Positions 8,097 through 17,058 of a stretch of DNA of 64,000 nucleotides are shown here, piece by piece; position 1 is the stretch's first letter; each line of letters starts with the position of its first letter. The DNA comes from Nocardia vinacea NBRC 16497. GTDB taxonomy: Bacteria > Actinomycetota > Actinomycetes > Mycobacteriales > Mycobacteriaceae. The translations under genes and the position numbers were made by a program. The notes below the pieces were generated by a model. It was not told where the DNA came from. It worked only from the letters and a program-made list of their open reading frames with translations, and made no database searches. Location: NCBI RefSeq assembly GCF_000308835.1, contig NZ_BAGN01000088.1:1-64000 (forward strand), given 5' to 3'.

Positions 8097-9886
8097 CCGG
8101 GCCAGGCGCGGGTGACGCCCTGTTCGACAATGAGGATATGGCGGCCGGTTACGTGGCCCCGCCCGAGGTCGAGAGCGCGGGCGAGGTCGATGTCACCGCC
8201 GTGATCCCGGTGCTCGCCGATGCCGAGGTGGTCGCGGATGTGGTTGCGCCGCACCGCGACATCGAGACCGCGGTGGGTGCGCCGCTGCTGCGCACCGATG
8301 GGCTCACGGTGCAGTTCGGCGGTCTGACCGCATTGGACAAGGTGAGCTTCGAGATCCGCCGCGGTGAAATCCTCGGACTGATCGGACCCAATGGCGCGGG
8401 CAAGACCACCTGCTTCAACGCCATTACCGGTGTCTACAAACCGGCCTCGGGTCTGGTGTATTTCGACGGCAAACCGCTGACGAAAACCAAGCGCAATGAG
8501 ATCACCCGGCTCGGTATCGCCCGCACCTTCCAGAATGTGCGGCTGTTCAGCGAGATGACCGCGCTGGAGAATGTGGTCGTCGGCACCGACGCCAGGCATA
8601 AGACCTCGGTGCCCGGTGCGATCTTCCGCACCCCGCGGCATCGCAGCGAGGAGAAGGACGCGATCGAGCGCGGCATGGCCCTGCTCGAATTCGTCGGTAT
8701 CGCACCGCGTGCGGTGGAGAAGGCGCGCAATCTCTCCTACGGCGATCAGCGCCGACTGGAGATCGCCCGCGCGCTGGCCACCGAGCCGAAACTGCTCTGC
8801 CTGGACGAACCCGCCGCCGGGTTCAATCCGAGCGAGAAATCGGCGCTGATGGATCTGATCCGCAAGATCCGCGACGACGGGTTCACCGTGCTGTTGATCG
8901 AGCACGATATGCGCCTGGTCATGGGTGTCACGGACCGGATCGTGGTGCTGGAGTTCGGTCGCAAGATCGCCGATGGGCTGCCCGCGGAGATCCGCGACAA
9001 CCCGGATGTGATCGCGGCGTATCTGGGTGTGCCGGATACCGAGGCCGCGGCGGCCGAAAAGGCCACCGCCGTAACCGAAGTGATCGAACCGGAGCAGCCC
9101 GTCGACGAACCGACTCCGGCCGGTGGCGAGCATCGCAAAGCGGAGCCGCGCGACTTCAACGAGGCGCCGCCGCTGCTCGAGGTCGACGATATGGTCGTCA
9201 ACTACGGCAGAATCCAAGCGCTGCACGGGGTTTCGCTCCGTGTCGCCGAGGGTGAGCTGGTGACTCTGCTCGGCGCCAACGGCGCGGGGAAGACCACCAC
9301 CATGCGCGCGCTGTCCGGGTTGCTGCCGCTGACCCGCGGCAAGATCAGGTTCGAGGGTCGTGACATCACCCAAATGAAGGCGCACGAGCGGGTGACGCAC
9401 GGGTTGATCCAGGCGCCTGAGGGGCGGGGCGTCTTCCCCGGTATGACGGTCCAGGAAAACCTCGATATGGGTTGCTACGGAAGGGCTTTCAAACAGAAGG
9501 CAGAGTACGGCCAGACGCTGGAGTGGGTTTTCGAGCTGTTCCCGCGGCTGTCCGAGCGACGCAAGCAGGTCGGTGGCACGCTCTCCGGCGGTGAGCAGCA
9601 GATGCTGGCCATCGGCCGCTCGCTCATGGCCCGCCCGCGCCTGCTGCTGCTCGATGAACCGTCGATGGGCTTGGCGCCCATGGTGATTCAGCAGATCTTC
9701 CGGATCATCAGCGAGATCAACCAGCAGGGCACCACGGTGCTTTTGGTCGAGCAGAATGCCCAGCAGGCGCTCACCCGTAGCGATCGCGCCTACATCCTGG
9801 AGACCGGTGAGGTCACCAAGAGCGGTATCGGTGGGGATCTGCTCACCGACCCCGCGGTGAAGTCGGCCTACCTGGGCGTGGGCTAG
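8093..9886 (+). CDS. fused LivG-LivF ABC transporter ATPase
   Basis: A single 597-residue polypeptide contains two complete nucleotide-binding domains that are normally separate LivG and LivF proteins. After a 60-residue acidic N-terminal extension, domain 1 has Walker [10 protein letters not shown], signature [15 protein letters not shown] and Walker [11 protein letters not shown], the LivG type. An Ala/Glu/Pro-rich linker at about residues 315-365 leads to domain 2 with Walker [10 protein letters not shown], signature [15 protein letters not shown] and [13 protein letters not shown], the LivF type. All catalytic motifs are intact, so it should drive transport through LivHM as a ready-made heterodimer. 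The ATG overlaps livM (ATGA). Confidence 0.92.
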   Translation: MTGPGAGDALFDNEDMAAGYVAPPEVESAGEVDVTAVIPVLADAEVVADVVAPHRDIETAVGAPLLRTDGLTVQFGGLTALDKVSFEIRRGEILGLIGPNGAGKTTCFNAITGVYKPASGLVYFDGKPLTKTKRNEITRLGIARTFQNVRLFSEMTALENVVVGTDARHKTSVPGAIFRTPRHRSEEKDAIERGMALLEFVGIAPRAVEKARNLSYGDQRRLEIARALATEPKLLCLDEPAAGFNPSEKSALMDLIRKIRDDGFTVLLIEHDMRLVMGVTDRIVVLEFGRKIADGLPAEIRDNPDVIAAYLGVPDTEAAAAEKATAVTEVIEPEQPVDEPTPAGGEHRKAEPRDFNEAPPLLEVDDMVVNYGRIQALHGVSLRVAEGELVTLLGANGAGKTTTMRALSGLLPLTRGKIRFEGRDITQMKAHERVTHGLIQAPEGRGVFPGMTVQENLDMGCYGRAFKQKAEYGQTLEWVFELFPRLSERRKQVGGTLSGGEQQMLAIGRSLMARPRLLLLDEPSMGLAPMVIQQIFRIISEINQQGTTVLLVEQNAQQALTRSDRAYILETGEVTKSGIGGDLLTDPAVKSAYLGVG

Positions 9887-9929
9887 AAATCGGACCGTCC
9901 ATGGCCGCCTCGAGGCAAGATGGCGGGAT

Positions 9930-9973
9930 GTGCACGGCGAAGGCCGAGCCGGCGCTCGGTCTTCGCCGTGCAC
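9930..9973 (+). terminator. terminator of the liv operon
   Basis: GTGCACGGCGAAG at 9930-9942 pairs perfectly with 9961-9973. An inner CCGAG/CTCGG stem, joined through one G.U pair, extends this to 19 bp around a six-base loop. It lies 43 bases after the fused ATPase stop. Confidence 0.75.
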
Positions 9974-10036
9974 ATCAGACGCTGGCCTGCGTTGGGCGCC
10001 GGCGCGCCCAATGACCACTACTGGAGGAATGGCGCT

Positions 10037-11713
10037 GTGGACGGGCATGACGAACTGACGAATCTGGCCGACCGCTACTGGGACAGCGTGCTGGCGGCCG
10101 CACCGAGCACGGCCACCCTGCTCGGCGACCACCGCTTCGACGACCGCATCGAGGATCGCTCGCCCGAGGCCGAACAGCGACTGCTCGCGACCTTGCGCGA
10201 GTTGCGCGATCGGGTCGTCGGTCTCGACGCCGAAAACCTCGACGGAACCGACCGGGTCACCCGCGGTCTGCTGCGCACCGAACTGGATACGGCCATCGAC
10301 AATCTGGCGTGGCGGCCGACCGAACTGGCATCGGACCAGATGGACGGTGTGCACGCGGGCATGCTCATGATGGCCACCCAGACCAAGGCGCCGCAGCCCG
10401 AACACGCGCACGCCCTGGTCCGGCGGTATCACCAGTTCGGCGCGCTGTTCGACCAGGCGGTCCAGCAGTTCCGCAACGGCCTGGCCGCGGGCCGCACGCC
10501 GGCGCGCATCACCATCGAACGCTCGCTCAATCAGCTGGATGGCTATCTGGCCTCCGATATCGCCACCGATCCGTTCACCACCTTCGCCGGACCGGCGGAC
10601 TGGGCCGGGGAAGCCGACTGGCGTGCCGATCTCACCGAGGTCGCCCGCGAGATGATTCGCCCGGCCTTCCAACGCTATCGAGACGTACTGGCCGATGAAC
10701 TGCGGCCCGCCGCCCGTCCCGATGACAAATGCGGCCTGTGCTGGCTCGGTGCCGACGGCGAGGACATCTACCGGCGGCAGCTGCGCCGCCACACCACCCT
10801 GCCCGATCTCGGCGCGGACGAGATCCACGAACTCGGTCTCTCCGAATTGGCGCTGCTGCGTGCGGAGTACGCCGCGGTCGGGACCCGGCTGTTCGGTACT
10901 GGCGATACCGCCGAAATCTTCACCCGCCTGCGCCGGGATACCGAACTGCGTTACGTCAGTGGCGAGGAGATCATGGCCGATGCGCAGCGTGCGCTCGGCG
11001 CGGCGGCCGCGGAGATGGGCAACTGGTTCGGCCGCCTGCCCAAGGAATCCTGCGATATCGTCCCGGTGCCGGAATTCCTGGCCGCGGATGCGCCTGCGGC
11101 GTACTACTTTCCGCCCGCCGCGGACGGATCCAGGCCCGGCACCTACTTCGTGAACCAGCACGAACCCACCGGCCGCAGCCGCTACGAGACGGCGGCGGTC
11201 GCCTATCACGAGGCGATTCCGGGGCATCACCTGCAACTCACCATCGCCAACGAACTCGATCAGCTGCCGCGATTCCAACGGCAGTCCTTCGCGAATACCG
11301 CCTTCGTCGAGGGCTGGGCGCTCTACACCGAACGTCTTGCCGACGAAATGGGTTTGTACGACGACGATTTGGCGCGCGTCGGCATGCTCGCCGCCGATTC
11401 GTGGCGCTCGTGCCGACTCGTCGTCGATACCGGAATCCACGCCAAGGGCTGGAGTCGTCAGCAGGCCATCGACTTCATGGTGGCCAACGCACCGGTCGGG
11501 CTGACCGAGATCGAGGTCGAGATCGACCGTTATATCGCGATCCCCGGTCAGGCCGTGGCCTACAAGGTCGGTCAGCTCGAGATTCGTCGGCAGCGTCGGC
11601 AGGCCGCCGAGCGGCTCGGTGCCGCCTTCGACATCAAGGCATTCCACGATGTGGTGCTCGGCTCCGGCTCGGTCAGCCTGCCGGTGCTGCGCGAACTTGT
11701 GGCCACACTGTGA
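10037..11713 (+). CDS. DUF885 family zinc-dependent peptidase-like protein
   Basis: A soluble 558-residue protein of the DUF885 family, distantly related to gluzincin carboxypeptidases. The hallmark AYHEAIPGHHLQLTIA supplies a His-Glu...His-His arrangement for metal binding, followed by NTAFVEGWALYTERLADEMG, the second conserved block providing a Glu. No signal peptide is visible, so it is likely cytoplasmic; substrates are unknown. I chose GTG 10037 because TGGAGGAAT ends about seven bases before it; longer in-frame versions begin inside the liv terminator. It stands alone between the liv operon and the next gene. Confidence 0.85.
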   Translation: MDGHDELTNLADRYWDSVLAAAPSTATLLGDHRFDDRIEDRSPEAEQRLLATLRELRDRVVGLDAENLDGTDRVTRGLLRTELDTAIDNLAWRPTELASDQMDGVHAGMLMMATQTKAPQPEHAHALVRRYHQFGALFDQAVQQFRNGLAAGRTPARITIERSLNQLDGYLASDIATDPFTTFAGPADWAGEADWRADLTEVAREMIRPAFQRYRDVLADELRPAARPDDKCGLCWLGADGEDIYRRQLRRHTTLPDLGADEIHELGLSELALLRAEYAAVGTRLFGTGDTAEIFTRLRRDTELRYVSGEEIMADAQRALGAAAAEMGNWFGRLPKESCDIVPVPEFLAADAPAAYYFPPAADGSRPGTYFVNQHEPTGRSRYETAAVAYHEAIPGHHLQLTIANELDQLPRFQRQSFANTAFVEGWALYTERLADEMGLYDDDLARVGMLAADSWRSCRLVVDTGIHAKGWSRQQAIDFMVANAPVGLTEIEVEIDRYIAIPGQAVAYKVGQLEIRRQRRQAAERLGAAFDIKAFHDVVLGSGSVSLPVLRELVATL

Positions 11714-11796
11714 CCCGCTGAGCGGCTCCCCGAGTTGCGGGCCGATGTGGGCGGGGTTCCAATGAATGTGCGGTGATCGAGCTCTCTAGGTAGGTC

Positions 11797-12804
11797 ATGA
11801 ACAGCACGTTCAGCTCTCGGCTCGGTCCGTTGCGCGGCAATCGCATCGTGCTGATCTGGGTGGTGCTCGGTGTGATCGGCGCGCTCACCGCGACAGGTTT
11901 GCTCGTGACCGGACGCTCCACCGACGCGGGTGAAATGCTTACCGCGCGTACAATTTCCGATTCGACGACACCGGGATTCGCGGGCGCCCTGCCCGACTCG
12001 GCGAATCCGATCGGCGATGCCGCGCCCCCGGTCGCCTTCGCGCCGTTGGCCGGGTTATCGCCGGCCGGGATGCCGGTCGCGTCGAGTCGGGCGGTGCAGG
12101 CGCTGGCCGATCATCCGCTCTTCGCCCAGCACGTCGGACTCGGCAGGGTCGATTGCAAACTGCCCGCTTGGCACGACGATCCGGAGACGGCACGGGCCTT
12201 CTACCGGTCCGCGATCGCCTGCCTGGACGCGTCATGGGAACCGACACTGCGCGGCGCCGGACTGCCGTTCCATCCGCCGCGGCTACTCGCCCCCACCGAA
12301 TCCCGTGATGTGGCAAGCCAATGCGTACAGCGACTGCGCAACGGTCCGACAACGTTCTACTGCGCCCTCGACGAAACCCTGGTCCTGCCATACGATGCCA
12401 TGCGGCCGTTGTCCAGTGGCTCGCGCCGCGGCGCCCAATTGGCAGTCCTCAGTACCGAATACGGCCACCACGTGCAGAACCTGATCGGCGTCATGCAGGC
12501 CTACAACGAAAAACGTGCGACCATCGGCAAGGAAACCACCGCCGGTCGCGAGCAGAGCCGCCGCATGGAACTGCAGGCCCGTTGCTTCTCCGGCATGTTC
12601 CTCGGCACCAACTTCGGCCGCGCCGATATCGATGAACAAACCTGGACCGAAGCCTCCCATACCGTCCAGAGCGGCCACGCCACCCGCGATCCACGCATGC
12701 AGGGCACCGAAGAAAACGTGTGGGGCTGGTGGAAATGGGGCTCCGACAAGGGCGACACCTGGGAGTGCAATACCTGGTACAGCTCCCCGGCGCACGTGGA
12801 GTGA
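11797..12804 (+). CDS. YpfJ-type (PF04228) metallopeptidase homologue, probably inactive
   Basis: A 335-residue protein with an N-terminal membrane anchor (IVLIWVVLGVIGALTATGLLV) and an outer domain that aligns with YpfJ-type neutral zinc metallopeptidases. The family blocks are recognisable: FYCALDETLVLPYD, TEYGHHVQNLIG, RMELQARCFSGMF and GDTWECNTW. However, the HExxH motif reads T220-E-Y-G-H224, so the first zinc-binding His is Thr, and the expected Asp in LQADC is Arg262. It therefore probably lacks catalysis and may bind a partner or substrate. ATG 11797 follows AGGTAGG. It is monocistronic. Confidence 0.75.
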   Translation: MNSTFSSRLGPLRGNRIVLIWVVLGVIGALTATGLLVTGRSTDAGEMLTARTISDSTTPGFAGALPDSANPIGDAAPPVAFAPLAGLSPAGMPVASSRAVQALADHPLFAQHVGLGRVDCKLPAWHDDPETARAFYRSAIACLDASWEPTLRGAGLPFHPPRLLAPTESRDVASQCVQRLRNGPTTFYCALDETLVLPYDAMRPLSSGSRRGAQLAVLSTEYGHHVQNLIGVMQAYNEKRATIGKETTAGREQSRRMELQARCFSGMFLGTNFGRADIDEQTWTEASHTVQSGHATRDPRMQGTEENVWGWWKWGSDKGDTWECNTWYSSPAHVE

Positions 12805-12828
12805 TCCGCGCATTCACCTACGACACTG

Positions 12829-12844
12829 GGTATGCTGGCATACC
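12829..12844. promoter_or_regulatory. vapBC operator overlapping a leaderless start
   Basis: A perfect inverted repeat, GGTATGC-TG-GCATACC, ends at the base immediately before the vapB ATG (12845). The left arm contains TATGCT (12831-12836), fitting a TANNNT -10 element, which would put the transcript start at about the A of the ATG. No ribosome binding site is present. Such a site suits autorepression by the ribbon-helix-helix antitoxin VapB. Confidence 0.6.
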
Positions 12845-13072
12845 ATGAAGCGTACGACGGTGAAACTGCCGGACGACCTGGATGACCGGGTCCGGCAGGA
12901 GGCTGCACGGAGGGAGATGACGATTTCCGATTGGACGAGGGAAGCCATCGAGGCTCATTTGCCCGAGGGCAGTGAGCCGCGACGATTCGGCGCGGCCGCC
13001 GCTGGGCGCAGCGGTCGATCGGATATTTCTGAGCGGATCGAAGAGATCCTGCGCGGGGAGTGGGACCGATAG
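12845..13072 (+). CDS. vapB: VapB-type ribbon-helix-helix antitoxin
   Basis: A 75-residue protein starting MKRTTVKLPDDLDDRVRQEA, a typical RHH (CopG/MetJ-like) DNA-binding N-terminus with the strand TTVKLP. The basic, flexible C-terminal half, ending SERIEEILRGEWDR, should wrap the toxin. It is predicted to neutralise the PIN-domain RNase encoded next and to repress its own operon through the palindrome that abuts the ATG. The gene overlaps vapC by 13 bases, so the two are co-expressed. Assignment rests on the RHH pattern and the toxin context. Confidence 0.85.
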   Translation: MKRTTVKLPDDLDDRVRQEAARREMTISDWTREAIEAHLPEGSEPRRFGAAAAGRSGRSDISERIEEILRGEWDR

Positions 13073-13485
13073 CGCGCTTGATCGTCGACGCCGGACCGCT
13101 GTATGCCTACGTCGATGCGGACGATGCCCACCACAAGGCTTGCCTGAATCTGTTACAACACCACCGAGGTCCACTGGTTGTGCCCACTTTGGTCATCACC
13201 GAAGCCGCGTACCTGATTGCGACCCGGCTCGGTGCTGAAGCCGAGGTGCGGTTTCTCGGAGACTTCGCAGAAGGTCTGTTTTCCGTCGAACCGGTCCATC
13301 CTTCGGACTGGCTGCGTATTGCCGAATTGACTGCCAAGTATCGGGATTTGCCGCTCGGTACGGCCGATGCGTCGGTCGTCGCCACGGCTGAACGGCTCGG
13401 CGTTACCAAGGTGGCGACCCTGGATCGGCGCCATTTTTCCGTCGTTCGGCCTTGCCACATCGACGCCTTCGAGATTCTGCCCTGA
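13060..13485 (+). CDS. vapC: VapC-type PIN-domain ribonuclease toxin
   Basis: A 141-residue PIN-domain protein. The acidic metal-binding residues are all visible: Asp10 in IVDAGPLYAY, Glu in ITEAAYL, Asp in GTADASVVATAERLG and Asp in TLDRRHF. VapC toxins cleave tRNA or rRNA; the target here cannot be read from sequence. The GTG at 13060 lies inside the end of vapB; an alternative TTG at 13078 would remove six residues but leave the first Asp. Together with vapB it forms a complete type II toxin-antitoxin module inserted just ahead of polA. Confidence 0.87.
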   Translation: MGPIARLIVDAGPLYAYVDADDAHHKACLNLLQHHRGPLVVPTLVITEAAYLIATRLGAEAEVRFLGDFAEGLFSVEPVHPSDWLRIAELTAKYRDLPLGTADASVVATAERLGVTKVATLDRRHFSVVRPCHIDAFEILP

Positions 13486-13517
13486 GCGATTGAAGTGCCC
13501 CGTGCCCCGCAGTGTCT

Positions 13518-13540
13518 TTGTCGGTGGGCGTCAATAGACT
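13518..13540 (+). promoter_or_regulatory. RecA-independent DNA-damage (PafBC-type) promoter of polA
   Basis: TTGTCGGTG (13518-13526), eight bases, then TAGACT (13535-13540) matches the mycobacterial RecA-NDp damage promoter pattern TTGTCRGTG-N8-TANNNT. The predicted transcript start, about seven bases after the -10, falls on the GTG at 13548, so polA would be leaderless. Confidence 0.75.
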
Positions 13541-13547
13541 CTCAGGC

Positions 13548-16292
13548 GTGACCCCAGCGACTACTGATCAGCGTTCCAGTGCCGTGCCAGGAGCAGCCAG
13601 CGAAGCGGGTGGTGTGCGGCCGACGCTGTTGCTGTTGGATGGGCATTCGATTGCCTATCGCGCGTTCTTCGCGCTGCCCGCGGAGAACTTCAAGACGGTC
13701 ACCGGGCAGACCACGAATGCGGTGTACGGATTCACCGCGATGCTGATCAATCTGTTGCGGGACGAGAAGCCGACGCATATCGCGGCCGCTTTCGACGTCA
13801 GCCGCAAGACCTTCCGTACCGAGGCGTATCCGGAGTACAAGGCCGGGCGCAATGCCACGCCCGATGAGTTCCGCGGCCAGGTCGAACTCACCAAGGATGT
13901 GCTCGGCGCCATGGGCATCCCGGTGATGGCGATCGACGGTTTCGAGGCCGACGACCTGATCGCCACTATCGCGACGCAGGCCGTGGGCGAGGGTTTCCGC
14001 GTTCTGATCGTCTCCGGTGACCGTGATGCCATCCAGTTGGTCAGCGATGAGGTCACACTGCTCTACCCGCGCAAGGGCGTCTCCGATCTCACCCGGTTCA
14101 CCCCGGATGAGGTGATGGCCAAATATCAGCTCACCCCGGCCCAGTACCCGGATTACGCGGCCCTGCGCGGGGACCCGAGCGATAACCTGCCCGGCATTCC
14201 GGGCGTCGGGGAGAAGACCGCCGCCAAGTGGATTCGCGAATACGGCGATCTGACCACCCTCGTCGACAAGGTGGACGAGGTGAAGGGCAAGGTCGGCGAC
14301 GCACTGCGCGCCAACCTCAGCAGTGTCGTGCTCAACCGCCAGCTCACCGAGATGGTCCGCGACGTTCCGCTGCCCTACACCCCCGATCAGCTGGCCCAGC
14401 AGCCGTGGGATCGCAACAAGATCCACCAGCTCTTCGACGACCTGGAGTTCCGGGTGCTGCGCGACCGGCTCTTCGAAACCCTCGCCCCGCCGGAGCCCGA
14501 GGCCGAATCCGGCTTCGAGATCAGCGGCGGTGCGCTCGAGGTCGGCGCGGTCACCGGGTGGCTCGCCGAACATGCGAAAGTCGGTGTCCGACACGGCATT
14601 TCGGTGGTCGGCACCAATACGCCCGGCAATGGGGACACGCGCGCGCTCGCCATCGCCGCCGCGGACGGCGAGAGCGGCTACATCGATGTCGCCGTGCTGA
14701 CCCCGGAAGACGAAGCCGCACTTGGCGCTTGGCTGGCCGATCCGGCCGTGCCGAAGGCGCTGCACGAGGCCAAGGCCGCCATGCACGCGCTGCGTGGTCG
14801 CGGCTGGACCTTGGCCGGTCTCACCAGCGATACCGCCCTGGCCGCCTACCTGGTCCGCCCCGGCCAGCGCAGCTTCAACCTCGACGATCTCTCGCTGCGC
14901 TACCTGCACCGCGAACTGCGCGCCGAAACCGACGAAACCCCGCAGCTGTCCCTGCTCGACGACGCCGACACCGTGGACGCCGAGCTGGCGCAGACCGAAA
15001 TGCTGCGCGCGAGGGCAGTTCTCGACCTTGCCGAGGCACTCGACGGCGAACTGCGCCAGATCGAATCCAGCGCACTGCTCGACGATATGGAACTGCCGCT
15101 GCTCAGCGTTCTCGCCGAACTGGAGAACGCCGGCATCGCGGTCGATATCGAGCAGCTCGAGAACCTGCAGCGCCAATTCGCCGATAAGGTCACCGATGCG
15201 GCCAACGCCGCCTATGGCGTGATCGGCAAGCAGATCAACCTCGGCTCCCCCAAGCAGCTGCAGGTGGTGCTCTTCGACGAACTCGATATGCCGAAGACCA
15301 AGCGCACCAAAACCGGTTACACCACCGACGCCGACGCGCTGGAATCGCTGTTCGAGAAGACCGAGCATCCGTTCCTGCGGCATCTGCTCGAGCACCGCGA
15401 CGCCACCCGGCTCAAGGTCACCGTGGACGGTCTGCTCAAATCCGTCGCCGACGACGGCCGCATCCACACCACGTTCAACCAGACCATCGCCGCCACCGGC
15501 CGGCTGTCCTCGACCGAGCCGAATCTGCAGAACATCCCGATCCGCACCGATACCGGCCGCCAGATCCGCGACACCTTCGTGGTCGGCCCGGGCTACCAGT
15601 CGCTGATGACCGCGGATTACAGCCAGATCGAAATGCGCATCATGGCCCACCTTTCCGGTGACGAGGGCCTGATCGAGGCCTTCAACTCCGGCGAGGATCT
15701 GCACACCTTCGTCGCCTCCAAGGCCTTCGATATCCCGCTGTCGGAGGTGACGCCCGAAATGCGCCGCCGGATCAAGGCGATGTCCTACGGTCTCGCGTAC
15801 GGCCTGAGCTCCTATGGCCTTTCGACGCAGCTGAAGATCAGCACGCAGGAGGCCAAGGAGCAGATGGAGGTCTACTTCGACCGCTTCGGCGGCATTCGCG
15901 ACTATCTCTACGAGGTCGTCGAACAGGCGCGCAAGGTCGGCTACACCGAAACCCTCTTCGGTCGCCGCCGCTACCTGCCCGATCTGGACTCCAGCAACCG
16001 CCAGCGCCGTGAGGCCGCCGAACGCATGGCCCTCAACGCGCCCATCCAGGGCACCGCCGCCGACATCATCAAGGTCGCGATGATCAACGTGAACAAGGCG
16101 ATCAAGGAGGCGGGCCTGCGCTCGCGCATGCTGCTGCAGATCCACGACGAACTGGTCTTCGAGGTCGCCGAGGGGGAGAAGGACACCCTCGACGCACTCG
16201 CCCGCGAACAGATGTCCTCGGCGATCACGCTGTCGGTGCCGTTGGACGTCTCCGTCGGCACCGGCCGCAGCTGGGACTCCGCCGCGCACTGA
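13548..16292 (+). CDS. polA: DNA polymerase I
   Basis: Repair and Okazaki-fragment-processing polymerase of 914 residues. The N-terminal third is the 5'-3' nuclease (LLLLDGHSIAYRAFFAL, FEADDLIATIA, VSGDRDAIQLV, LRGDPSDNLPGIPGVGEKTAAK). The middle region corresponds to the 3'-5' exonuclease fold but lacks its usual acidic metal ligands, as in mycobacterial PolA. The C-terminal polymerase has motif A TADYSQIEMRIMAH, motif B RRIKAMSYGLAYGLSSYG and motif C LQIHDELVFE. I chose GTG 13548 because a damage-type promoter lies directly upstream; a longer in-frame start at 13512 would lie upstream of that promoter. Confidence 0.96.
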   Translation: MTPATTDQRSSAVPGAASEAGGVRPTLLLLDGHSIAYRAFFALPAENFKTVTGQTTNAVYGFTAMLINLLRDEKPTHIAAAFDVSRKTFRTEAYPEYKAGRNATPDEFRGQVELTKDVLGAMGIPVMAIDGFEADDLIATIATQAVGEGFRVLIVSGDRDAIQLVSDEVTLLYPRKGVSDLTRFTPDEVMAKYQLTPAQYPDYAALRGDPSDNLPGIPGVGEKTAAKWIREYGDLTTLVDKVDEVKGKVGDALRANLSSVVLNRQLTEMVRDVPLPYTPDQLAQQPWDRNKIHQLFDDLEFRVLRDRLFETLAPPEPEAESGFEISGGALEVGAVTGWLAEHAKVGVRHGISVVGTNTPGNGDTRALAIAAADGESGYIDVAVLTPEDEAALGAWLADPAVPKALHEAKAAMHALRGRGWTLAGLTSDTALAAYLVRPGQRSFNLDDLSLRYLHRELRAETDETPQLSLLDDADTVDAELAQTEMLRARAVLDLAEALDGELRQIESSALLDDMELPLLSVLAELENAGIAVDIEQLENLQRQFADKVTDAANAAYGVIGKQINLGSPKQLQVVLFDELDMPKTKRTKTGYTTDADALESLFEKTEHPFLRHLLEHRDATRLKVTVDGLLKSVADDGRIHTTFNQTIAATGRLSSTEPNLQNIPIRTDTGRQIRDTFVVGPGYQSLMTADYSQIEMRIMAHLSGDEGLIEAFNSGEDLHTFVASKAFDIPLSEVTPEMRRRIKAMSYGLAYGLSSYGLSTQLKISTQEAKEQMEVYFDRFGGIRDYLYEVVEQARKVGYTETLFGRRRYLPDLDSSNRQRREAAERMALNAPIQGTAADIIKVAMINVNKAIKEAGLRSRMLLQIHDELVFEVAEGEKDTLDALAREQMSSAITLSVPLDVSVGTGRSWDSAAH

Positions 16293-16301
16293 GCGCGGGG
16301 C

Positions 16302-16329
16302 GCGGCACACCGTATTTCCGGTGTGCCGC
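16302..16329 (+). terminator. polA terminator
   Basis: GCGGCACACCG (16302-16312) pairs perfectly with CGGTGTGCCGC (16319-16329) around the loop TATTTC, beginning ten bases after the polA stop. It lies between convergent genes and could serve both. Confidence 0.7.
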
Positions 16330-16375
16330 ATCGCAATTCAGCGCCCCGCGGCCAGCATTGTGCACATTCGAGTGA

Positions 16376-16687
16376 TCACTGCTCGCGCCGCACCAGTTTC
16401 GCCGATCCCGTTCGCAGATCGATCTCATCGCGTGGCGGTGCTCCATCGGACTTATCTTCTTTATGCATCAGTGCCGTCTGCCGCTGTTCGAACTCGTAAT
16501 GCTTCGAACCTTGAAAGGCCGCGGCGACCTGTTCGAATCCGGTCGCGGCGACCGGCGTGTGCTTGCGGTGTTTGAACCACGGCAGTATCCGACTGCCGGT
16601 AAGCCGATTCCACAGCACCTCGACGAAAGCGAGTCCGATCAGCAGGACGGCCAACCCGGGGATGGTCATGGCGACAAGGGCACCCAT
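16376..16687 (-). CDS. DUF6191-like small membrane protein
   Basis: About 103 residues: one N-terminal membrane helix (MTIPGLAVLLIGLAFVEVLW), a short basic stretch, then the soluble tail GFEQVAAAFQGSKHYEFEQRQ and a C-terminal EIDLRTGSAKLVRRE. The spacing and the closing IDL..G motif resemble DUF6191 proteins of actinomycetes, whose function is unknown. The ATG at 16687 begins MGALVAM; a longer frame adds an Arg/Cys-rich segment that looks non-coding. It is convergent with polA. Confidence 0.6.
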   Translation of the reverse strand: MGALVAMTIPGLAVLLIGLAFVEVLWNRLTGSRILPWFKHRKHTPVAATGFEQVAAAFQGSKHYEFEQRQTALMHKEDKSDGAPPRDEIDLRTGSAKLVRREQ

Positions 16688-17058
16688 GTGACCGAAAGTA
16701 CCGCCGCGACGGCGGCATGCGATCTGCCCTCGTTGCCACACCCCCTGAGCTGCGCGGATGGTACTCGCGAGTAGGTGCGACGGAGCGACAAATGTGGTTG
16801 CTATTGCGTCGAGATCGACCTATTCTGGTCGGCGTGCCGAATCCCGCCGACCGCCACAGCGCCGCGCTCCATGTCGCAGACCGCGACAGCGCAGTGCTAA
16901 TTCCGCTTACCGCGATGGTGGCAACCCGGCGACTTCTCGTAGTAACCCGCCGTAGCGGGGTCTGATTCGGACCGGCCCCCTCGCTGCGGGCTACTGATTA
17001 CTTACTGCTGGTCCCCTCTGTCAATTGAGACGACAATCCTCGGGAAGACCTCCGCACA
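16688..17058. other. intergenic region, no gene recognised
   Basis: This 371-base divergent gap must contain the promoters of the DUF6191-like gene (leftward) and the LeuA-domain-like gene (rightward). Short open frames here have no recognisable family and no convincing ribosome binding site. I see no RNA gene or strong inverted repeat. Confidence 0.5.

Noticed and set aside
8045-11647. A very long open frame (about 1200 codons) antisense to the liv ATPase and DUF885 genes
   Set aside because: It mirrors codon bias of the plus-strand genes, has a His/Arg/Asp-rich low-complexity composition and no domain, and overlaps well-supported genes completely.
13512-13547. Upstream in-frame GTG start for polA at 13512
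   Set aside because: It lies upstream of the predicted promoter elements, so it would not be in the transcript.
13542-16331. A 929-codon open frame antisense to polA
   Set aside because: A GC-rich shadow frame; no recognisable motif, and polA on the other strand is unambiguous.
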